From the NCBI GenBank assembly GCA_015680685.1, contig MNCI01029147.1, forward strand, positions 292,264-356,263: a stretch of DNA of 64,000 nucleotides, given 5' to 3'. The number at the start of each line of letters is the position of its first letter. Within the stretch, counting starts at the first letter, position 1. This document shows, piece by piece, positions 46,826 to 57,140 of this stretch. This DNA is from Gnetum montanum (Eukaryota > Streptophyta > Gnetopsida > Gnetales > Gnetaceae). The translations under genes and the position numbers were made by a program. The notes beneath the pieces are model-generated. The model did no database searches, had not been told where the DNA came from, and worked only from the letters and a program-made list of their open reading frames with translations.

Positions 46826-48498
46826 TGTAACAATTGAAAATGTTGGCTGTTAGAAAACACGAAGGGGTTGGCGGGCGTGACAGTCTCGACCCTGTACCTG
46901 CGGGAGGGTCATGCTAGGAGTGTGTGCAGATACAGGGTGCCCTGAACAATCTTGTCAATGAGACATGGACTTAATCAACGTTTATATAGCCTTTTGCAAC
47001 ATATAATTTGAAAATGAGACTGAAAACGTGAAGTATTGCTTGAAAGTAAATAAAGTCGAAAGCAATGCAACACATAGGAATAAACAGGAAAACAAAATAA
47101 GATACAGTTAGAAAAAGGCACCACTCCGAAGCTACAAGTTTTCTCTGTCAGGGTGGAGATAATCGATTACATAGCGTGATGGAGTGCAGAGATCCCGAGA
47201 GTAAATAGGACATGTAGAGAAAAGCAGGTTGTGCACTTGGGCATGGACTTTAACGTTGACAATGTGTGAATTCTACCAAGGTGGTAGAAGGGGGGATAGA
47301 ATGGAATGTCAGCTGGGAATGCTAAACTATTCACAGTGTAAAAAAGAAAGCTTACAATGCTGGATGTTGCAATGTGCCAAGAGGAGAACTTGATTCACCA
47401 AGTAGAAGAGGAATGAGACACTTGGTGAAATTTTGAACCGAACGGAATTTTTACTGGAACCGGAGAGAGAGCGTGAGCCAGAGAGAGTTTGAGTGTTGCT
47501 TGTCGGGGTATTTTTAGGACCAAGGGCATGCAATAGGGCCAGTTTGGACACCACGTGCCCTGAGACTTCATTGACTTGCTAGTTCCACACATGCCAATAT
47601 GATCGTTGGACGTGCATGACCATTGTGATCGTGAGTCTGCAATGCTGCAACCATGAACCTGCCATGCTGTAATTGCACCGTCAGCATCTGGAGATGTGTT
47701 CCAATGTCCAATTAGGTGAAGTGCATTGATCTCGCACAACCACCTGCATGCTTCACCATGCTTCATAGTGTGGCATGCTTGGCATAGCGTAGCACGTTGT
47801 CCTGCTTTTTGCTACACATATGCTACATGCTTGCTACCTTATGCTACGCTATGTAGCATAGCATCTGGCCTTAGTCGCAAAAACTTGGCCAATCTGCAAA
47901 CCTTGCTTCTTGGACTGGGGAACTTGTAACTTTGCTGGCCTTATTCTTTGAGGTGCCTTCTGTCTCTTCCGCAGGATTGCTATGCCTTGCTACGCCATGT
48001 AGCTCAGCGTAGCATAGTAGCAGACACGGTCCACTGCTTTCTAACGAAAAGGGACATTTGAAGGACTTGAAGTTGGGTTGTGAAACTGGCTACATGATCA
48101 TTGCTACGCTATGTATGCTACACTATGCTTCATAGTAGCATAGCGTAACATGACACTTCTCTTTGCAGATGTTTTCTAAAGTTTGCTACGCTACATAGCA
48201 AGGCGTAGCATAGCATAGCAGACTTCGTGCCTTAGAAAACTTGCCAAACTATTTCTTGCGCATCCAGAATGCTATTGCCAATTCCGTGCATCATTTTTGA
48301 GCAGGTTGTCAACTGGGTGAGCTACTTGGATGAACAGGCAGGATGACCCGTAGAGCCCATTCATGCCCAAAGTAGAGAATTTTCTGAACTGGTCAGCTTG
48401 AACTCAGAGTGTTCTCCTCCCAAAGAACTTCCATAACACTGCACGAAGTACTATGCCTAGTGAAGTGAGAATGACCTCGCATTTTTTGGGGTGTTTCA
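46826..48498 (-). repeat. Element B 5' LTR
   Basis: 1673 bp, TGTAAC...GTTTCA, followed by the TSD GCACT. The 47760-48225 region has the same GCTACGCTA / TAGCGTAGC inverted words as the 3' LTR. Differences between the two LTRs are mainly transitions. Confidence 0.92.
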
Positions 48499-48503
48499 GC
48501 ACT

Positions 48504-49880
48504 GACATGGCTATTCATAGATAGATTTTTCCTTTAAAATGGAGGAATTACAAGTGAGTTTGGGATCAAAATAAGATTCAAATGGAAGCAGAAAGACTAG
48601 AGAATCATAGAAACAATATGCAAGAGGATATGGTTCACTAAATAGTAGTAATTTTTGAATGAGTTTTTAGAGAATATTCTAATGCCCATATAGAGAAAAA
48701 ATTGGATGTTGGCTATCGAGATGATTGAGTATGCAATCAACCTATGGTTAGTTAATTTAACTTAAGGTTAACCAAAAGAGTATGCAAGTGGATCCTTTCA
48801 AAAGCAAGTGTATGTCTAATATGCCCCTACATAACCTCATCACAAAGAGTCCATAAACACATAGGATGATGAATTATTATTTTAAGTTAAATTACATATC
48901 CATTTGAGAAACTATTTAAGAATTATGTGGACTGGGAAATAGAACTATCAATTTACCATGGTATGAGGTAGTGAAGTGAGAGATAGTGGATGTTGAATGG
49001 TAGAGAGTGAACATTGAATAGGAAATTTGCATCCTGGTCACACAAGATTCTTAGTGAATTTTGTTATTAAGATGATTTGGTACTAGTCCATTATAAGTAT
49101 AGACTAAGTTTAATCCAATTACAATGATCTCATATTGACATATTCCTTCTCTTCTACCATCAAGAGCCCATTATAACCATAAAGAACAACTATCACTTTA
49201 AGAAAAGAAGAAAAGAGAAGAATGAAGTAGATAGGGCCTTAGTTAGAGGGGTGCCTTTAGGTATGGGTAACATGTATTTTCAGCCTCACAGTTAGTGCTT
49301 GTAGCCCATGATATTTTCTGAGTGTTATTTACATTTTGAAGTTATTAAATACTATTTTTAAATTAAATTAAATTAAAAGTATCTCAGGAGAATTTGAAGA
49401 GTATACATAGCATGTAAAAATCTTCTTGGATTTGAAAATCCCCAAAGCATAATATATTCCTCTCCTCTATTGTTCTCCTCGACCTTGCTTTTTGATGAAT
49501 TTATAGAGTTTGAAGGTTTTACTTCTATGTGTAGTTACTTTAAGGATTCCCAAGTAGGCTTGAGTCTATGATGATGAGTGCAACATTGTAAGAATACTTA
49601 AATTTTGAGTACAAGGCCTTTATGTCACAATGAGGTGTTAGGTTATGCATAAGAGTCTTTAGCATAGAAACTTAGATCACAAGTTTTTTGGGAGTGCACA
49701 ACATAAAGTTATAGATTAAAAAGAGCTTTCTTTTCTATGAAAAAAGGTAATTAAAAATTCAATTCAACATTTAATTATTAAAATATAATGTTTTTAATTC
49801 ATAATTTAAAATAATCAAATCAAAATAAATCCCATATATTTTTCTTATGTTATAAGGTTCAAAAACTACTCATCATCATC
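48504..49880. other. Background sequence, nothing recognised
   Basis: AT-rich. It holds AT-rich repeats such as TTAAATTAAATTAAATTAAA near 49358-49377. No gene, LTR or satellite could be supported. It is the right-hand continuation of the sequence into which element B inserted. Confidence 0.4.
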
Positions 49881-50235
49881 ATCTTTGTGTGAACAAAATG
49901 AGGTTAGACTAGATAAGTTCTTTTTTTCCTTGCACATCTATGAAGAGCTAGATTTTTATTTATTTGTAATTTTTTCGTATCTTCAATGATGGATTTTCCC
50001 ATGTTATCCCATATATTATTTGGTCTTCCTTTATAGGTTTATTATCTAGTCTTTTCTTTCATATGCTTAAACCATCTAAGATGTCATTCCCAAAACTTAT
50101 CTAAAATAGAAGTGACTCCCAGTCTTCATCTAATATCTAGTAGAGCTTTCTTACTTCACTTTACTCATGATTTTTGTATAAAATTTTGGGGTCACCATAA
50201 CTAGTTTTCATCTAATATGTGTATTATATTTGTAT
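49881..50235 (-). pseudogene. LINE-like (non-LTR) remnant
   Basis: The minus strand has a HLRWFKHM-like piece followed by KGRPNNIWD and a weakly matching tail. These resemble the 'LRWFGHV...RGRPKKTW' segment common at the ends of plant LINE-derived reading frames. Only about 100 codons, with frame changes. The assignment rests on these short motifs. Confidence 0.4.
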
Positions 50236-50305
50236 TATGAAATCTATCTATTTTGATAACATTCAACATCGATTTAAGCGTTCACATTTCTATCACACTA
50301 ATTTG

Positions 50306-51068
50306 TTGTTGTCTTCCTAACTCACACTCGTGTGTTCTTAGTACGTATGGTTAAGTGTGATTAAGGAATATGATGTATATTTTTGTAATTATTTTTAGAT
50401 ATTTTTATCCTAACTACTAGATAATTGAATAAAAGTTTAACAATTAATTATCTAACTAATGAGTTAATCTAGTAACTAACTATCCTAATGTGGAGTAATA
50501 GTTTCCGCTTACCATACACATCCTAAACTAGTGTTAACACTATTGGGTTAATAAGTGGCTATTACTGGGCATACTAAATATCCACTGCTAGGGTTACTAA
50601 GAGTTGACAAGTTATGCTCAAAATGATTGTACTAACATGTTTATGATTAATAACATTAATCATATTAATTTTTTAATTATTGATAATAATGTAAAATTCA
50701 AGTAAAGCACAAGAAAGTAAAGTTAAGCTAGCCTAAGTGCTACGATGGATATAGGAAATCTTGATGTTATTGCTATCATGCCAATGTGTTCAGGTATAGG
50801 GACATTCAAATAAAACTCCATACAATCTCTTAGATCCATATTGTAGGTACTCAGAGAGAAAATATTCTAACTCTAGGAAAAAGACACTACAAGCTATTGG
50901 CAAAGGATATGACTGAAAAGTGTCATAAATGTGAGGGATTCATGCATTTATATAGGCAATGACTACGTCAGCATCGATGTATCTATGTCAATGCTTCCTA
51001 CCATGTGCTGATGGGGATACATCTATGAGGATGCATCGATGAAACTTGTCTTATTGATGTATCATCAT
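50306..51068 (-). repeat. Truncated, diverged LTR related to the C/D family
   Basis: It aligns loosely with the C LTR from the middle on (GTCTTCC..AC...GTATGGTT, TTCTAACTCTA, and a leader before a TATA box), ending TCATCA at about 51068. On the minus strand TATATAAATG (about 50952-50943) is preceded by CATCGATG-type palindromes near 50968-51056, instead of GATATC. The start is missing, so ends and TSD cannot be set. Confidence 0.5.
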
Positions 51069-51159
51069 ACTTGAATATGCTTTCTTTAATAATAAAAATT
51101 GATAATTATAAATGCCAATCTTGACAAAGAATAGAAGAGAAGATTGTTGGAATTGGTGA

Positions 51160-52154
51160 AAAAATAGCCCACTACATTCGCATGGTTTTATGATGAAATA
51201 GTTGGCATTGATCCACAAATTTATCAACATTGAATTTACACTTATCCAACTATTAAATAATGCTACCAACCTCAATGAAGACTAAACTCAAATTTCAAAG
51301 AAGTTGTTAAGAATTAGAAAAACTCTTAAAGGTGGGGTTTATCTATCCTATTGCATAAATGAATGGATTAGCTCATTGGTCATTGTTCTTAAGAAGGATG
51401 GCAAGTGGAGGGTCTATATAGATTTTTGGCTATTGAACATGGTAACATTCAAAGGATATCATCTTTTTTCCTTTATTGATCAAGTATTAGATACTATTGT
51501 GGGGAATTTATATTATAGCTTTCTCAATGGATACAATGGATACAACCAAATTTGTATTAAAATAGAAGATCAAAAAATGATAACATTCATCAATCAATGG
51601 GAAATGTTTGCATACAGGCAAATCCCATTTGGCTTGTGTAATGCTCCTACAACATTCCAGAGACTTATTCTTTGCATATTTTAATAATAGACTAGTAATG
51701 AAGTTGAGATGATTATGAGTGATTTTTCTACTTGTGGACTTGACTTCAAAGCTTTAGATTACCTAGAGTAAGTTTTAAACTATGTCTTTACACAAATTTA
51801 AAGATTTATGGATAGAAAATTCACTTAATCGTCCAAGATGACATAGTTCTAGGAGATAGGGTATCATATCAGCGAATAGAGGTAGATCGAAATGAAATAA
51901 GATCCATCAAAAATATTATTGAAAGGCCACAAATTGTTAAGGATGTGAAATCATTTCTTAGTCATACAAGATATTATAAAAGATTTATTAAAATTTTTTT
52001 GAAGGTTCTAAAACCATGGTTCAAATTATCAAAGAAAGATGCACAATTCCAATGGTTTGGATAATGTGAGAAAGCATTTGAAAGCCTAAAATAGAAATTA
52101 ACTGAAATATCAATCCTTAGAACTCAAAATTATTCTAGATCTTTCCATGTTATG
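51160..52154 (+). pseudogene. Element E reverse transcriptase (Athila-like), interrupted
   Basis: Begins near 51160 with an FAW-YDE-like linker. 51304-51684 is open, with LVIVLKKDGKWRVYIDF, YNQICIKIEDQKMITF and FAYRQIPFGLCNAPTTFQR, typical of Athila-type gypsy RT. Later segments (about 51690-52154) cover the thumb and the start of RNase H, with stops and frame changes; the YxDD region is not readable. The frame stops at the insertion of solo LTR F, whose TSD ACTCA is at 52155-52159, and resumes at 60443. Confidence 0.75.
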
Positions 52155-52879
52155 ACTCATGTGGATCATTGAACTTAGAGAAGGGGGGGGTGTTGGGGAA
52201 TGGGAGGAGAATGAATAAGTTCCCCAAATAAAAATTCTTTAACATAAAGCACACGCCAATTTTAATGTAATTCCCCAACTTGGGTAGTCAACACTTAGAG
52301 GATAGTTTGCAAACACACCTTCAAACTTTGTTGCTCTCAAACTGTGGTTGAAGGGTCCATACCCTGTATAATCTTCAAGCCTTGCTCTAGAGTATTGTAT
52401 CAAAATACTAATCACTCAACCCCACAAGGTCCTATTACGCTTGAAAATGTGGTTTCAAGGCTTCCACAACTTTACAATCTTGAGCTCTACACTAGAGTGT
52501 TGTATCATAGCACCAATAACTCAATTTCGTAGGATCTCAACAAGCTGAAGTAAGATGGCTTTCTGCAAGAAGCACGTCAACCCTACAAGGCAACAAGGGA
52601 GAACAATTACAAGGGATGGATGTAGCTCAATTTGCTTATCCTTGTACATTAAGGTACAACATGCTTTACAATGCTAGAATGATAATACAATGGGGGGTAA
52701 AAATGATGATACAATGATTACACAACAAGCTTGCACATTTTCCAATGCACATCAAGTCTTCTTATAGTTTCTATGTTTCTAAATCCTTCTCAAAACTTAT
52801 GCAGCAACTAGATAATGATCACTAATAGTCATGGGAGATTTCTTTCACATGCTTGAGATATCTCTTTGAATTTTCCTTC

Positions 52880-53115
52880 AATTCTAGGAAGATGTCTTTA
52901 TTTCTTGAACAATGTATTTCTAAAGTATTTAGTCTAAAAGATGTCTTTTTCTTGTGGAAGATGTCTTTCTGGACTTGGTCTACATTTTGTAAAGACATCT
53001 TTGCATCATGAAAGATGTCTTTGTCTAAGAAAGACATCTTGCTATTTCTGAATATGTCTTTGTTTTCACTCACTCTAATTCTACCAAGATGTCTATTGCT
53101 TTCAAGAGACATATT
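52880..53115. repeat. Array of AAGATGTCTTT / AAAGACATCTT words
   Basis: At least seven copies of a near-palindromic 11-12-mer in both orientations (for example near 52889, 52938, 52958, 52992, 53008 and 53030) within 230 bp of solo LTR F. Spacing is irregular (16-50 bp). Confidence 0.75.
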
Positions 53116-53131
53116 TCTTCATTTTCCTTTA

Positions 53132-53960
53132 TGATGGGATGCGATATTGCATGGGCCACGATATTGCGTACATGATATCTTATCTACTGCGATATCGCGT
53201 GGGTCGTGATATCGCAGCGTGCTGCCAATTCTATAAATAAGAGGCAGATCTCCCTTATTTCTCCATCTAGATCTAGACCTTAGCCAAACTCTTGCAGTTT
53301 TTCCATTCTAGAGTTAGAATATTTTCCATGTACCCATAGTAGGAGTCCCAAAGTGAACGGATCTTTATTCGAGTAATTTTGTACCTAAGCACACAATTGT
53401 GTACGGCAATAAAGATGAACTTTTGGATATACCTTGCAGTGCATGGAATAAGCTAAATAGGACTTTAATTATTGTTATTTATTGTTAATTATTTAAATGC
53501 TTTCTTAAGGACTTAATCTCTCTCAATCCTCAACTCTCATAGTTAAGTGCATTCAGTATGACCGCTTCGAGCACGTGCGTTACACTTGGTAATCCCAATA
53601 ACAAATAGCGTTTGGTAACCCAGTAGCATTGCATTGGTTCAGGGTATGAAACAGTAAGTGGGAATGGATACTAATGCTTGGTTAATTAAGGCTTAGTTAG
53701 TTAAAGTTAGTTAATTAGTCTCTTCATCCTTTTCCCTCTTAGCATAGGCGATAAAACATAAAAAATATAAAAATCACATGCCTCAAGCTTACTTAACCAT
53801 ACAACCATGACAAATACAAGTAAGCTTGGGAGGACAACTATTGATTAACCTTAGGCGTTCCATAAGGTATGTAGGCACTTAGTCTATTGAGTTTGTCCGG
53901 ATCACACGTGTAACGCTCGTATTTGTATGGTTGAGTGTAGGGGTACCTTGCCACTCATCA
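53132..53960 (+). repeat. Element D 5' LTR
   Basis: 829 bp. Short U3 with GATATC-type palindromes (53140-53217), TATAAATA at 53232-53239, then a long R/U5. It pairs with 59313-60137. Confidence 0.92.
53140..53239 (+). promoter_or_regulatory. U3 core promoter of element D
   Basis: Words GCGATATTGC, ACGATATTGC, ATGATATC, GCGATATCGC and GTGATATCGC, then TATAAATA. The full 10-bp palindrome GCGATATCGC is at about 53190-53199. Regulatory role inferred from repetition directly upstream of the TATA box in every copy. Confidence 0.7.
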
Positions 53961-53961
53961 T

Positions 53962-53979
53962 TGGCGCTGTTGTTGGGGA
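53962..53979 (+). other. Primer binding site of element D (tRNA-Asp-like)
   Basis: TGGCGCTGTTGTTGGGGA starts two bases after the 5' LTR. It differs from the Athila-type tRNA-Asp site TGGCGCCGTTGCCGGGGA by three C-to-T changes only. Confidence 0.85.
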
Positions 53980-54105
53980 CTAAGTTGTTTGTGCGCTAAG
54001 TAGAACATAGGAAATTATCCACATCGTTCGGAAGCTTAAACAAACCCTTAGGGTTAATCAGAAGAAAATTTAAACAACAGTCAATAGCACAATGATAAGA
54101 TAACA

Positions 54106-56400
54106 ATGTCTTCTTCTTCTCATAAGAGCGCTTCATCACCTAGAGATCACATAAGAGACAGTCGGTGGCACAGCATGCATAACCGAGAACCGCCAGTTCC
54201 TCAATAGTATTAGGTGGTATATACTCATCTCGATGATTATATAACCGATTTTACTTTTATCCTCCATTAGGAAGAACAGCTGCGTTGGCATGATTTGCAA
54301 GGTAACATAGTATTACCCCCAGATCATGTAGTCCCCAACATGCTCCTTCATGCTCTGGCATAGATAGGCATGACATAGCTATACACTGAATACATTGCAA
54401 GTGATTATGATGCAAGGGATTACCATCCCATAGCGACACAACGTTTAAGGGACTCATGGTAGGAGAGCCACCATACATCGTTGAAGGGCAAAGGGGTCTC
54501 GCACGTCCTAAGCGAGATTGGAGATGGTGAACCAGTTATAACAGGTTCTCCATCAAATGATGTTCCCCCTCCTAACGATGGTGAGGTGGTGGGGTATTAG
54601 AACCTACAATCTACGATTCACAATCCTGGTTCTAATCCCTATGAACACCAAGTGTTCACTGAGGGAACAAAAACACATGACAAGGACAAGCATTCAAATT
54701 GTCATCAAGATCAGGGCCGTAACCACCAAAGAGAAGGTAAGAAGCATCGTCATGGGGATGGTTCCCCTTCCTCTTCCTCTTCATCGCATCACTCAACCTC
54801 TCCTTCCACATCAGGACGTAGTCACAAAGAACACAATGGTGAGGATAAGGGTAAGCAAGATGAGAGACCTCGATGAGAGAGTTGAGAACGAGGACAAGGA
54901 AATTCTAGAGAGTCAAGGCATAGAAGGGAAAGTAGGGAACCACGTAGGCATCATAGACGTCATGAGAGAGATGATCATGATGAACCCCTACTAGCAACCC
55001 AGAGTATGTTAGACATTACAGAGGGTATGAGAATACCTACAAGGCACCAAAAAGATAGCCGAATCAAGAGACTAGACATGAATAATATTCCACGATTTGA
55101 TGGGGGATACAATGCTGATCTACAGAATCACTTACAAGCATTTCACAATGCCTGTGCCTTTTAGAATATTAAAAATGAGAGGCAAAAGTTAAAGTTGTTC
55201 CCTAGGACACTCATAAAAGAGGCAAAAAGTTGGTACCAGTCCTTAGAACTAGAATCTATTAGATGATGGAGTACAATGTTAGAGTTGTTTAACGATAAAT
55301 ACCAAACGTACTCCAGAGTGTCCAACTTGCGTAAGTAGATCCAAGGATGGAATTACAGTAATCACGAACCCTTTGATGCTACCATGGGTTGATATTATGC
55401 ATTGCTACATCATTGCCCTAGCCATGGTTATGCACAACGGGATCAACTCTGCCACCTTGTAGATGGGCTAAGACACAAAACTAGGAGAAACCTTGGAACA
55501 TATGCCCAAGGGAGATTATCTGAACTTAGGTCCCATGAAGTTCATAGGTTGTTGGAGTAAGTAGCTAAAGAACAAGGGGAGCTATGGAAAAGCAAAAGTG
55601 CGGAAGAGTATAATCGCGATCCTTCCCTTTAGAAGAAGGGAGTAAGATTCTTTGAGGAAGAGGATGAGTCACCACTCAAGGAGTTGGTGAATAGAAAAAC
55701 CTTGCCATTTCAAAAGTTAAAAACTAAAGTGTCGGCTAAGGTGGATCAAATGTGGGACTCCTTAGACAGTAGATTTGAAACCACTCTAAAAATCGTAGAG
55801 GAGTCTAAGGAGTGAAGTAGTGACCATGATAATAAAAAACGGAGAGATTCAGATCATGCACGTAACAAGGGTAAGGCAAAAATAACTATCACTAATGAGG
55901 TTGTGGATTCAGATACAGAAAATGATGATGGATGTGAGATATGCCAATATGACCATCCTAAAGGATGTTGCCCAATAATCTCACATCTACAAGAGTCTGG
56001 GGTGTATGCACTCAACCTAAGACTTAACAAATGGTAGGCGCCCTGAAGGTTACCTTATCCCCAAGGTAACCCAAGATAGTTCCACCAACCGTTAGCATAT
56101 TATCCAAGTGGAACTCCACCACAACCTATCGAGCAACACCAGTAGTGGCAATACTCACAGTCATGGGGGATGCCACTGCCTAGGCAACAATACCCTTACC
56201 GGAAACTAGATCCTTATGGCTATTACGTGTAGTAGCTAGTTTCTCCAAGTGACTCTATGGGTCACATGACCCCACAATGACACTACCAAGTTCAGGAGTA
56301 TTTTAAGACTCCCTCTCCTGGAAGAGACACCCCACATGCATACCATCCTCTGAATCCTTCCGCATCTCTTACATCGATAGTTCCACATGCAAGGGGAACT
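54106..56400 (+). pseudogene. Element D Gag: one frame, no indels, 23 in-frame stops
   Basis: From the ATG at 54106 (MSSSSHKSASSP) a single frame carries recognisable Gag to about 56400. Order: Ser-rich start, acidic/aromatic region, His/Arg/Ser-rich stretch (54652-54990), DDHDEPLLATQSMLD block, NNIPRFDGGYN, capsid-like part (KLKLFPRTLIKEAKSWYQS), knuckle-like CEICQYDHPKGCC (55935-55973) with C-x2-C-x3-H-x3-C rather than the usual spacing, then a Pro/Gln/Tyr-rich tail. I count 15 TAG, 7 TGA and 1 TAA in frame (first 54205, last 56278). Gag would form particles. The stops make it a pseudogene unless read through or edited, which I consider unlikely. Confidence 0.8.
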
Positions 56401-57140
56401 CCCCACTCAACCGCAGCAACGTAATGCTATGAGAGCTGTAAACCTTCAACCCACTACTGGTTCTAACAACCATACAAAGAGAAGACCCTTATTTAGAACC
56501 AACAGTCTAAACAACCTCTCACAACCACAAGCGGTTGAGTCTATGACCACTCCTCCATCAAGAAAGGCTTCAAAGCTCCCTTCAAATCAACAACAGAGCT
56601 CAACACATATGGTTATGTTAACACATATTGTTACTAACTCGATAAAGGTGGGCCACCTTCCCAGGAAACTCTCTGACCCTGGGAGTCCCTTAATCTACCT
56701 CCAAGTTGCTGGGAATGAACCACGTAAGGCTCTTCTTGACTCAAGTTCCGAATTCAACTTGATATCGCAAGAAATGTACAAAGCCTGGAACCTACCTCCA
56801 CTCAAGAAGAGCAATATTTAATTAGAGCTGGCTGACCAGTTCATCACTGTTCCTTTGGAACTTGTGAAGGACATTATTACCACTATGTGTGGTTGGTCAT
56901 ACCCAACTAATTTCCTAGTGATAGAAGTCAACAATAATAAGGGGGATTTCCCAATTATAATTGGGAGGCATGGCTCAGCACCATCAATGCATTCCTAGGG
57001 ATCTACGATATTTCCTTGGAGATATTTAAGGAAAATATTTATGGAAATATCGAGAAGAAGACAGTTCCATGCATCACATACAGTGATACCGAAGGTGATG
57101 ACATACAGGAATGCTCAACATCTCCTATATGCAACTGGTG
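56387..57140 (+). pseudogene. Element D aspartic protease
   Basis: The open part at 56387-56821 has a Pro/Gln-rich start, then IYLQVAGNEPRKALLDSSSEFNLIS, where LLDSSS takes the place of the D-S/T-G active site. It continues past a TAA (56819-56821) to GDFPIIIGRHGS (about 56944-56980). The distal part (LSTINAFLGIYDIS) is then in another phase, so one frameshift lies near 56980. The protease would process the polyprotein. It is in a different frame from Gag. No RT follows. Confidence 0.7.

Larger units (their letters stand above)
30085..48498 (-). mobile_element. Element B: complete 18.4-kb Tat/Ogre-like retrotransposon
   Basis: LTRs at 30085-31756 and 46826-48498 (1672 and 1673 bp) have TGTAAC...GTTTCA ends and flanking GCACT duplications (30080-30084 and 48499-48503). 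Minus-strand order: 5' LTR, leader repeats, Gag, PR with G-patch-like tail, antisense accessory gene, RT-RNase H, archaeal-type RNase H, INT, hairpin array, PPT and 3' LTR. Same plan as element A but richer in CpG and with longer open frames, so probably younger. Stops in Gag and INT still make it defective. Confidence 0.92.

Noticed and set aside
54106-56400. Reassigned TAG codon explaining the stops in element D Gag
   Set aside because: TGA stops are also common, the primer site shows C-to-T decay, and neighbouring elements use normal stops; methylation-driven mutation is simpler.
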